A DNA stretch of 64,000 bases from Eubacteriales bacterium (GTDB taxonomy: Bacteria; Bacillota; Clostridia; Lachnospirales; Lachnospiraceae): NCBI GenBank assembly GCA_030526005.1, contig JAUNDP010000007.1:1-64000 (forward strand). The letters run 5' to 3'. Of this stretch, positions 7,510 through 14,400 are shown piece after piece. The first letter of the stretch is position 1; every line of letters begins with the position of its first letter. Made by a program: the position numbers and the translations under genes. The notes below the pieces were generated by a model that had not been told where the DNA came from, did not search any database, and worked only from the letters and a program-made list of their open reading frames with translations.

Positions 7510-9000
7510 ATGAGAGCAAGTGGTATTTTGCTTCCAGTCAGCAGTCTGCCGTCTGAATATGGAATCGGTTGTTTTTCAAAAAGTGCATATGAGTTTGTAG
7601 ATCAGTTAAAGAAAGCAGGACAGAAGTACTGGCAGATTCTTCCACTGGGACCGACCAGCTATGGAGATTCGCCGTATCAATCTTTTTCAACCTTTGCAGG
7701 AAATCCATATTTTATCAGTCTGAAGGATTTGATTGAGGAAGGTGTTCTGACAAAAAAAGAATGTGATGCGGCAGATTTTGGGAGCGATCCGAGAACCGTA
7801 AATTATGGAAAGCTGTATAAAGAGCGTTTTCGACTTTTGAGAAAAGCATATGAGCGCAGCGATATCAGCAAAAATTCAGAATTTAAAAAATTTATGGAGC
7901 AGAATGGATACTGGGTGCGGGATTATGCGCTGTTTATGGCAGTAAAAGATCTGTTTGACGGAGCAGGATGGAATGAGTGGCCGGAGGACATCAGAAAAAG
8001 ATGGGGCTATGCGATGGAATATTATCAGAGAACGCTGTATTATGAAATAGAATTTTATGAATATGTACAATTTAAGTTCTTTGAACAGTGGTATCGTCTG
8101 AAGGCATATGCAAATGAGAGAGAGATAAAAATTATAGGAGATATCCCGATCTATGTTGCATTTGACAGCGCCGATACCTGGGCAAATCCACAACTGTTTC
8201 AGCTCGATGAAAATGGGATGCCGATTTCTGTCGCCGGATGTCCTCCGGATGGATTTGCAGCAGACGGACAGGTGTGGGGAAATCCTTTATATCGCTGGGA
8301 TTACCATGAACAGACGCAGTTTTCCTGGTGGATCGGACGTCTGGCAGCCTGCTTTCAGCTGTATGATGCAGTCAGAATCGATCATTTCCGGGGATTTGAT
8401 GAATATTTCTCCATTCCATATGGGGAAAAGACGGCGCATCATGGCCATTGGGAGAAAGGACCTGGCATGAAATTATTCTGGAAAGTACGAGAATGCCTCG
8501 GAGAAAAGGAGATTATAGCGGAAGATCTGGGATATGTGACAGATTCTGTGCGTCAGCTTGTAAAAGAAAGCGGATATCCGGGCATGAAAGTGATTGAATT
8601 TGCATTTGATTCCAGAGACACAGGAAGTGCAAGCGATTATCTGCCGCACAATTATACGCAGAATTGTGTTGTGTATACCGGAACACATGACAATGAGACA
8701 CTGACAGGATGGCTGGAAGATATTTCACCGGAAGAGCGGAAGATGGTACGGAAATATTTAAATAATTATCATGACACAAGAAAAAAATTGTACTGGGATT
8801 TGGACTGTCTTGCAATGTCAAGTGTGGCAAAGCTCTGCGTGATACCGATTCAGGACTATCTTGGATATGGAAAAGAAGCGAGAATCAATCGCCCGTCCAC
8901 ACTGGGAATCAACTGGAAATGGCGTCTTTTAAAAGGGGAATTTACAGATGATCTGGCGGATAGAATTTTAGATTTGACGATGTGCTACGGCAGACTTTAA
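7510..9000 (+). CDS. malQ: 4-alpha-glucanotransferase (amylomaltase)
   Basis: Transfers alpha-1,4-glucan segments between maltodextrins and releases glucose; cytosolic, glycoside hydrolase family 77. The 496 residues have the family's length. The opening RASGILLPVSSLPSEYGIG, the nucleophile region RIDHFRGF, the acid/base region IIAEDLGYV and the stabiliser region GTHDNETLTGW are all present. The ribosome site GAGGTGA is 4-5 bases before the ATG. It is transcribed alone and ends in a terminator at 9021-9065. Together with glgC and glgD at 56-59 kb it belongs to maltodextrin/glycogen metabolism. Confidence 0.95.
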   Translation: MRASGILLPVSSLPSEYGIGCFSKSAYEFVDQLKKAGQKYWQILPLGPTSYGDSPYQSFSTFAGNPYFISLKDLIEEGVLTKKECDAADFGSDPRTVNYGKLYKERFRLLRKAYERSDISKNSEFKKFMEQNGYWVRDYALFMAVKDLFDGAGWNEWPEDIRKRWGYAMEYYQRTLYYEIEFYEYVQFKFFEQWYRLKAYANEREIKIIGDIPIYVAFDSADTWANPQLFQLDENGMPISVAGCPPDGFAADGQVWGNPLYRWDYHEQTQFSWWIGRLAACFQLYDAVRIDHFRGFDEYFSIPYGEKTAHHGHWEKGPGMKLFWKVRECLGEKEIIAEDLGYVTDSVRQLVKESGYPGMKVIEFAFDSRDTGSASDYLPHNYTQNCVVYTGTHDNETLTGWLEDISPEERKMVRKYLNNYHDTRKKLYWDLDCLAMSSVAKLCVIPIQDYLGYGKEARINRPSTLGINWKWRLLKGEFTDDLADRILDLTMCYGRL

Positions 9001-9020
9001 AATTATATTTTTTAATGAAT

Positions 9021-9065
9021 AAAGCGCTGATCTCACAGTGAAATTCTGGGAGTCAGCGCTTTCCT
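9021..9065. terminator. terminator between malQ and the rrf2 gene
   Basis: AAAGCGCTGA pairs with TCAGCGCTTT and is followed by a T-rich tail. It lies between converging genes and probably serves both. Confidence 0.75.
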
Positions 9066-9084
9066 TCTAAAATAGAAAGACAGC

Positions 9085-9507
9085 TCAGTGTGCGGAATTA
9101 GGATTGTCAATAAGATCGGCGATCGTAATCTGATCAAAATAGGAATTTGTCATATCATAATAGTTTTTCCACATCGCAAAGGTCTTGCAAAAAGACTGTC
9201 GGCTGCAAGGCTTGGCATCGCATTGAAGGCAGGCGACCGGGGCAAGATCTCCGTCAGTCAGACGGAGAATTTCACCGACAGTATAATCTTTTGGCGGTCT
9301 GACCAGACGATAGCCCCCGCCTTTTCCGTGAATGCCTTCCACAAGTCCGCTTTTGGAAAGAGAAGGCATAATCTGTTCCATATATTTAAGGGAAATTCCC
9401 TGCCGGGCTGCCGCTTCTTTCATCGGAACAAAACCGCTGCCGGCATTTTCAGCAAGATCAATCATAATCCGCAGGGCGTATCGACCTCTTGTAGAAATCA
9501 TCATCAT
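9085..9507 (-). CDS. Rrf2-family transcriptional regulator (IscR/CymR-like)
   Basis: A 140-residue regulator with an N-terminal winged helix-turn-helix (about 1-70; STRGRYALR and GIHGKGGGYRL are the family's signature segments) and a C-terminal region with Cys93, Cys96, Cys101 and Cys107. Cysteines here bind an Fe-S cluster in IscR-type members; CymR, which controls sulfur metabolism in Firmicutes, lacks them. It is the second gene of an operon with metY (47-base gap), so a role in sulfur or Fe-S control is likely. GAGGT lies just upstream of three successive ATG codons, and the second or third may be the real start. A perfect dyad around the -35 of the shared promoter suggests self-repression. 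Confidence 0.88.
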   Translation of the reverse strand: MMMISTRGRYALRIMIDLAENAGSGFVPMKEAAARQGISLKYMEQIMPSLSKSGLVEGIHGKGGGYRLVRPPKDYTVGEILRLTDGDLAPVACLQCDAKPCSRQSFCKTFAMWKNYYDMTNSYFDQITIADLIDNPNSAH

Positions 9508-9553
9508 ACATACCTCGAAAAAAATTTATTAGAAAAGACGACTGCGTTTCCTG

Positions 9554-10855
9554 TCATCTGTTTTTGAATTCGTCTTCAACCGCGCAAAAACCCCTCTGTA
9601 AATCAGCAAGAATGTCGTCAATATGCTCCGTACCGACAGAGAGACGAATCGTATTTGGCTTGATGCCCTGATCGGCAAGTTCTTCTTCTGTAAGCTGACT
9701 GTGCGTGGTGGTTGCTGGATGAATAATCAGACTCTTGACATCGGCAACGTTGGCAAGTAAAGAGAAAATGCGCAGATGATCAATAAAAGCATGGGCTTCT
9801 TTTTGACCGCCTCGAATATCAAAAGTAAAGATGGACGCGCCGCCGTTTGGAAAGTATTTCTGATACAGTGCAAAATCAGGATGATCTTGAAGAGAGGGAT
9901 GATTTACTTTTTCAACCATCGGATGATTGTTCAGAAACTCGACGACTCTGGCTGTGTTTTGAGCATGGCGTTCCAGGCGAAGAGACAGCGTTTCTACGCC
10001 CTGCAAAAGCAAAAATGCGGCAAAGGGGGATATACTCGCTCCTGTATCACGCAGAAGAACGGCGCGAATATAAGTGACAAATGCGGCAGGTCCGGCTGCC
10101 TGGACAAATGATACGCCGTGGTAACTTGGATTGGCATCTGCGATTGCCGGATAATTTCCGGACGCAGTCCAGTCAAAGTTTCCGGAATCTACAATGACAC
10201 CGCCCAATGTAGTGCCGTGACCTCCCAGAAACTTTGTGGCAGAATGGACAACGATATCTGCGCCATGCTCGATGGGACGAATCAGATAAGGAGTGCCAAA
10301 GGTATTGTCTACAACAAGGGGCAGACCATGACGATGCGCCAGATCTGCCAGGGCATCAAGATCTGGAATATCACTGTTTGGATTTCCGAGCGTTTCAATA
10401 TAGATGGCTCTTGTGTTGGTCTGAATAGCAGATTCTACCTCTTTCAGATTATGGATATTGACAAAAGATGCTGTGATTCCAAAACCAGGAAGCGTATGCG
10501 CCAGCAGATTATAGCTTCCTCCATAAATTGTCTTCTGTGCTACAATGTGACCGCCATTCTGAGCAAGAGCTTCGATTGTGTAGGCGATAGCTGCCGCGCC
10601 GGAAGCAAGAGCTAATGCTGCCTTGCCTCCTTCCAGAGCAGCAATTCGTTTTTCGAGGACATCTTGGGTAGAATTTGTCAGTCTGCCGTAAATATTTCCG
10701 GATTCACTCAGATCAAAACGTGCCGCCGCATGGGCACAGTCGCGGAAAACATAAGAAGCCGTAGCATAAATAGGAACAGCGCGTGCATCGGTTGCAGGAT
10801 CTGGATTTTCCTGACCAACATGGAGCTGGAGAGTTTCAAATTTGTAATCAGACAT
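9554..10855 (-). CDS. metY: O-acetylhomoserine sulfhydrylase, first copy
   Basis: PLP enzyme of the Cys/Met metabolism family that makes homocysteine from O-acetylhomoserine and sulfide. From the ATG at 10855 it has 433 residues; GGGAG is 9 bases upstream, better placed than for the ATG two codons earlier. The PLP lysine is in HSATKFLGGHGT; DNTFGTPYLIRP and the ending SVGTEHIDDILADL fit the family. It is co-transcribed with the rrf2 regulator from the promoter at 10907-10935. A second, clearly divergent paralogue is at 46673-47956. Confidence 0.93.
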   Translation of the reverse strand: MSDYKFETLQLHVGQENPDPATDARAVPIYATASYVFRDCAHAAARFDLSESGNIYGRLTNSTQDVLEKRIAALEGGKAALALASGAAAIAYTIEALAQNGGHIVAQKTIYGGSYNLLAHTLPGFGITASFVNIHNLKEVESAIQTNTRAIYIETLGNPNSDIPDLDALADLAHRHGLPLVVDNTFGTPYLIRPIEHGADIVVHSATKFLGGHGTTLGGVIVDSGNFDWTASGNYPAIADANPSYHGVSFVQAAGPAAFVTYIRAVLLRDTGASISPFAAFLLLQGVETLSLRLERHAQNTARVVEFLNNHPMVEKVNHPSLQDHPDFALYQKYFPNGGASIFTFDIRGGQKEAHAFIDHLRIFSLLANVADVKSLIIHPATTTHSQLTEEELADQGIKPNTIRLSVGTEHIDDILADLQRGFCAVEDEFKNR

Positions 10856-10906
10856 AGGCATAATCTCCCTTCATTTTTGTTTGATATGATTTTTTTATTT
10901 TTTGCC

Positions 10907-10944
10907 ATTATAAGGATATTTACCTACCATGTCAATAGGTAAAT
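10907..10944 (-). promoter_or_regulatory. metY-rrf2 promoter with operator flanking the -35
   Basis: On the minus strand TTGACA (10930-10935), a 17-base spacer and TATAAT (10907-10912) form a consensus sigma-A promoter. ATTTACCTA (10918-10926) and TAGGTAAAT (10936-10944) are a perfect 9-base inverted repeat with the -35 hexamer in its 9-base centre. A protein bound there would block RNA polymerase; the Rrf2 regulator encoded by the same operon is the obvious candidate. Confidence 0.75.
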
Positions 10945-11019
10945 AAAAAATTATAAATCCATGAAATTATTTAAAATGATGGGGATAAATAAATTTTTGA
11001 AAAAATAGAAAAAATTATA

Positions 11020-11048
11020 TTGACAAATAAAAACAGTTCTGCTAGAAT
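11020..11048 (+). promoter_or_regulatory. promoter of the tRNA operon
   Basis: TTGACA (11020-11025), 17-base spacer, TAGAAT (11043-11048), 46 bases before the first tRNA. Confidence 0.85.
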
Positions 11049-11093
11049 AGCACTTGTCAGTTCGATGAACAAACAAATGAGAGCCAATGAGAT

Positions 11094-11166
11094 GCCCAGA
11101 TAGCTCAGTAGGTAGAGCAGAGGACTGAAAATCCTCGTGTCACTGGTTCGATTCCGGTTCTGGGCA
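11094..11166 (+). tRNA. tRNA-Phe (GAA)
   Basis: Full cloverleaf: acceptor GCCCAGA/TCTGGGC, D-arm AGCTCAGTAGGTAGAGC, anticodon stem and loop with GAA, variable loop GTGTC, T-loop TTCGATT. The CCA end is not encoded. Confidence 0.97.
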
Positions 11167-11177
11167 CTAAAAAATAT

Positions 11178-11248
11178 GCGGGTGTAGTTCAATGGTAGAA
11201 CACTAGCCTTCCAAGCTAGATACGTGGGTTCGATTCCCATCACCCGCT
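11178..11248 (+). tRNA. tRNA-Gly (TCC)
   Basis: Acceptor GCGGGTG/CACCCGC, anticodon loop CTTCCAA with TCC, T-loop TTCGATT. It is 11 bases after tRNA-Phe, in the same transcript. Confidence 0.97.
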
Positions 11249-11265
11249 CTCAAAACAGAATATAT

Positions 11266-11337
11266 GCACGAGTGGCTCAGTGGTGGAGTATCGCCTTGCC
11301 AAGGCGAGGGTCGCGGGTTCGAATCCCGTCTCGTGCT
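11266..11337 (+). tRNA. tRNA-Gly (GCC)
   Basis: Acceptor GCACGAG/CTCGTGC, anticodon loop TTGCCAA with GCC, T-loop TTCGAAT. Last member of the tRNA operon. Confidence 0.97.
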
Positions 11338-11342
11338 TTTTG

Positions 11343-11371
11343 ATCCTGAACAGAATGTTCAGGATTTTTTT
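11343..11371 (+). terminator. terminator of the tRNA operon
   Basis: ATCCTGAAC/GTTCAGGAT stem with a 5-base loop and seven T. Confidence 0.9.
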
Positions 11372-11388
11372 ATTTCTTGTTTCCGCCA

Positions 11389-11417
11389 TTGATTTCAAAG
11401 ATTTGATTTTGTATAAT
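11389..11417 (+). promoter_or_regulatory. promoter of the DUF3784-bceRS operon
   Basis: TTGATT (11389-11394), 17-base spacer, TATAAT (11412-11417), 35 bases before the first gene. Confidence 0.7.
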
Positions 11418-11451
11418 TAGCTATAATATAAAAATCATAAGGAGGAAAGAA

Positions 11452-11769
11452 ATGGAAGGAAGCATCATTTTTTATCTTGCCATCGCAGTATTCTGTACTG
11501 TCTATGCGGTCTGTATCTTTTTTGGAAAAGGTCCGATTTTTTCGGCTGCCTATTTTGCGATGGACAAAGAAGGAAGAAAAAAGATGAAATCGAAGGAAGA
11601 ATGTCGTTCCATGAGTTTGATTTTTGGAGGCGTTGCCGTTCTGACGATTTTGATGGCAATCGGAGAGCTGGCCAAATTAGAATGGATGAAAACCGTCGTG
11701 CTCATCTGGGCTGCTGTGCTGGTCATTCTTATTTTTGCCCGTGCAGTCCGAAAGGGAATGAAGAAATAG
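11452..11769 (+). CDS. small membrane protein, DUF3784-like
   Basis: A 105-residue protein with three predicted membrane segments (about 5-25, 50-70, 78-96) and a basic loop (KEGRKKMKSKEE) between the first two. The layout fits the DUF3784 family, whose function is not known to me. AGGAGG lies 7 bases before the ATG. The response regulator gene starts only 10 bases after its stop, so the two are co-transcribed, which points to a part in the same envelope-stress circuit, perhaps as an accessory to the sensor or transporter. That role is inferred from position alone. Confidence 0.75.
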   Translation: MEGSIIFYLAIAVFCTVYAVCIFFGKGPIFSAAYFAMDKEGRKKMKSKEECRSMSLIFGGVAVLTILMAIGELAKLEWMKTVVLIWAAVLVILIFARAVRKGMKK

Positions 11770-11779
11770 GGGAATTCAT

Positions 11780-12451
11780 ATGTATAAGATTTTAATTGCG
11801 GAAGATGATCTTGTGATTGCCAGAGAAATCAGCATACAGATTCAGAACTGGGGATATGAGACAAAAGTGATTGAAGATTTTACACAGGTGATGGCAGAGT
11901 TTGTCTCTTTTTCACCGCAGCTTGTTCTGATGGATATTTCCCTTCCATTTTTTAATGGATACTATTGGTGCAAAGAGATCCGAAAAGTTTCCAAAGTTCC
12001 GATTGTTTTTTTATCTTCTGCGGCAGACAATATGAACATTGTAATGGCGATTAATATGGGCGCAGATGATTTTATCGCAAAACCGTTTGATCCCAACGTT
12101 CTGACGGCGAAAATTCAGGCCATGCTGCGCAGAAGCTATGACTTTTCCGGTCAGATGAATCTGATTGAACATAAAGGAGCGATCCTGAACACAAGCGATG
12201 CCACACTGATGTATCAGGGAGAGCGAATTGAACTGACAAAAAATGATTATCGAATTTTACAAATTCTGATGGAGAACAAAGGAAATGTCGTTTCCAGAGA
12301 TATGCTGATGACGAGATTGTGGGAGACAGACAGTTATGTGGATGAAAACACATTGACCGTCAATATGGCGAGACTGAGAAAAAAACTGGAACAGGCAGGA
12401 CTGAAAAACTTTATTACAACGAAAAAAGGAATTGGATATCTGGTGGAATAA
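11780..12451 (+). CDS. BceR-like response regulator (OmpR family)
   Basis: A 223-residue response regulator: receiver domain (about 1-115) with phospho-acceptor Asp52 in LVLMDISLP and Lys in AKPFDP, then an OmpR/PhoB winged-helix DNA-binding domain ending GIGYLVE. It directly abuts the histidine kinase gene (TAA followed at once by ATG). The kinase type and the linked transporter place it in the BceR/VraR-like group that senses peptide antibiotics attacking lipid II cycle intermediates. A possible target dyad lies before the transporter genes at 13468-13483. Confidence 0.92.
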   Translation: MYKILIAEDDLVIAREISIQIQNWGYETKVIEDFTQVMAEFVSFSPQLVLMDISLPFFNGYYWCKEIRKVSKVPIVFLSSAADNMNIVMAINMGADDFIAKPFDPNVLTAKIQAMLRRSYDFSGQMNLIEHKGAILNTSDATLMYQGERIELTKNDYRILQILMENKGNVVSRDMLMTRLWETDSYVDENTLTVNMARLRKKLEQAGLKNFITTKKGIGYLVE

Positions 12452-13453
12452 ATGAGAAAAAAGAAAATATGGCTCTCATATTGGAAGACACAGAGACAGG
12501 GCAGAAATATGGTATATCTCTGCCTTGCCGTATTTATCATCACTTTCTTTCTGTATCAGCTTCCGATGGAGGGAAGCCTCTACGGAGGATTCATCTGTCT
12601 TTGCATTGCCGGAGCTTTTGAAGTGCGGAATTTTATCCGCTATAAAAACCGGTGTGAAGAAGTTGGGAGAATGAAAGAAGAAGTTTCCTATGGAATACAG
12701 GAATTTCCAGAGACAGGCGATGAACTGGAACTGCGGTATCAGGATATCATCCGCTTTTTAATAGAAGATAAAAGCGTTCAGGATCTGGAAAAAGAGAAAA
12801 AATACAGAGAGATGACAGAATATTATACGACATGGGTTCACCAGATCAAGACCCCGATTGCTGCGATGCGTCTTTTGCTGAAAGAGGACACAGAGCAAAA
12901 CAGGGAAGTGCTTATGGAATTATTTAAAATAGAACAATATGTCGATATGGTTTTGCAGTATGTCAGACTGGAAGGAAAAGGGAGCGACTATCAGATCAGA
13001 CAGTATGACCTTGATTCCATTGTGCGCCAGAGTATCCGAAAATATGCGCGGCTTTTTATCAGCAAGAAGATTACGCTGGAGTATAAAGGCGCGGATATCA
13101 AGGTAGTTACCGATGAAAAATGGCTTTCCTTTGTGATCGACCAGATTTTGTCAAATGCTTTGAAATATACAAAAAAGGGAAAAATTCAGATCTATCTTTT
13201 GAATGAAAAGAAAAAAGAACTGGTGATTGAGGATACAGGGATCGGAATCGCAGCGCAGGATCTGCCGCGTGTGTTTGAATCAAGCTTTACCGGATACAAT
13301 GGAAGGGAAGACAAGCGTGCTACGGGAATCGGCCTGTACCTTTGCAAGCGAATTATGGAGCGGCTTTCCCATACAATACGAATCGAGTCCGAACTTGGAA
13401 AAGGCACAAGAGTGATTCTGGGGCTGGATACCATTTCTCTGGAATATGAATAA
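12452..13453 (+). CDS. BceS-like intramembrane-sensing histidine kinase
   Basis: 333 residues with two membrane helices (about 21-36 and 41-57) joined by a very short outer loop, so it has no extracytoplasmic sensor domain. This is the hallmark of Bce-type kinases, which take their signal from the transporter. The phospho-acceptor is His130 in TTWVHQIKTPIAAM; the ATPase domain shows NALKYTKKG, EDTGIGI and RATGIGLYLCKRI. It pairs with the preceding response regulator and would sense flux through the ABC transporter encoded downstream. Confidence 0.92.
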   Translation: MRKKKIWLSYWKTQRQGRNMVYLCLAVFIITFFLYQLPMEGSLYGGFICLCIAGAFEVRNFIRYKNRCEEVGRMKEEVSYGIQEFPETGDELELRYQDIIRFLIEDKSVQDLEKEKKYREMTEYYTTWVHQIKTPIAAMRLLLKEDTEQNREVLMELFKIEQYVDMVLQYVRLEGKGSDYQIRQYDLDSIVRQSIRKYARLFISKKITLEYKGADIKVVTDEKWLSFVIDQILSNALKYTKKGKIQIYLLNEKKKELVIEDTGIGIAAQDLPRVFESSFTGYNGREDKRATGIGLYLCKRIMERLSHTIRIESELGKGTRVILGLDTISLEYE

Positions 13454-13467
13454 AACAAAGCGTCAAT

Positions 13468-13483
13468 CTTACCAGATTGTAAG
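13468..13483. promoter_or_regulatory. possible BceR-type operator
   Basis: CTTAC-N6-GTAAG is an inverted repeat between the kinase and transporter genes. BceR-type regulators bind short TTAC/GTAA-type dyads before transporter genes; the match is short and the assignment is an inference. Confidence 0.4.
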
Positions 13484-13491
13484 GTTAATCA

Positions 13492-13534
13492 GGAAAATGT
13501 AAGCTAAAATTATGGCGGAGCATTTTCCTTTTTT
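13492..13534 (+). terminator. terminator between bceRS-like and bceAB-like genes
   Basis: GGAAAATG/CATTTTCC with a loop of about 21 bases and a T-run. The transporter genes then need their own promoter, for which TATACT at about 13535 is a possible -10. Confidence 0.6.
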
Positions 13535-13635
13535 ATATACTAAATACAAGCAAGAGAAGAAAAAGACAGACTGGTTTCAGAAGCAAACGGTTTCAGGAAA
13601 ATGGGAACAGACCAGGAAAACAGGAGGAAAAGAGA

Positions 13636-14400
13636 ATGATTTTAGAAGTAAAGGATTTGAAAAAAATATATACGACGCGTCTTGGCGGAAATCATGTTCA
13701 GGCGTTGACAAATGTTACTTTTTCAGTGGAAAAGGGGGAATATGTTGCGATTATGGGCGAATCTGGTTCCGGAAAGACGACGCTGCTCAATATTTTAGCG
13801 GCTCTTGACAAGCCGACATCCGGGGAAGTGAAACTGAATGGCAAAAGTATTGTGAGCATCAAGGATAAAGAGATTTCTACATTCCGAAGAGAAAATCTGG
13901 GATTTGTATTTCAGGATTTTAACCTTTTGGATACCTTTTCGATACAGGATAATATTTTTCTGCCTCTTGTACTTTCCGGAAAAAATTTCAATGAGATGAA
14001 GGCAAGGCTGATCCCGATTGCACAGAAACTGGAAATTACGTCGATTTTAGAGAAATTTCCATATGAGGTTTCAGGGGGACAGAAACAAAGAGCAGCTGTG
14101 GCGAGAGCGCTGATCACACAGCCGCAGCTGATTCTGGCAGATGAGCCGACCGGAGCGCTTGATTCCAGGGCGTCCGATGGATTGCTTCGGATTTTTAATG
14201 AGATTAACCAGGAGGGACAGACAATTTTGATGGTGACGCACAGTGTGCGCGCGGCAAGCCATGCACAGAGAGTTCTTTTTATCAAGGATGGGGAGGTTTT
14301 CCATCAAATTTATAGGGGAATGCAGAACAATCAGGAGATGTACCAGCAAATCTCAGATACACTCACAATCATTGCGACAGGTGGTGTAAATCATGAATAG
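13636..14400 (+). CDS. BceA-like ABC transporter ATPase
   Basis: 254-residue ATPase of the MacB/BceA type: Walker A GESGSGKTT (41-49), Q-loop FQDFNLLD, signature VSGGQKQRAAVARAL, Walker B LILADEPTGALDS, H-loop MVTHS. AGGAGG lies 7-8 bases before the ATG. The stop codon overlaps the start of the permease gene by 8 bases, showing coupling. With the permease it forms a detoxification and signalling transporter for peptide antibiotics such as bacitracin-like or lantibiotic compounds; the exact substrate cannot be read from the sequence. Confidence 0.95.
   Translation: MILEVKDLKKIYTTRLGGNHVQALTNVTFSVEKGEYVAIMGESGSGKTTLLNILAALDKPTSGEVKLNGKSIVSIKDKEISTFRRENLGFVFQDFNLLDTFSIQDNIFLPLVLSGKNFNEMKARLIPIAQKLEITSILEKFPYEVSGGQKQRAAVARALITQPQLILADEPTGALDSRASDGLLRIFNEINQEGQTILMVTHSVRAASHAQRVLFIKDGEVFHQIYRGMQNNQEMYQQISDTLTIIATGGVNHE

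Noticed and set aside
13512-13808. 98-codon frame before the BceA-like gene
   Set aside because: It overlaps the start of the ATPase gene in another frame, its start lies inside the terminator stem, and no ribosome site is seen.
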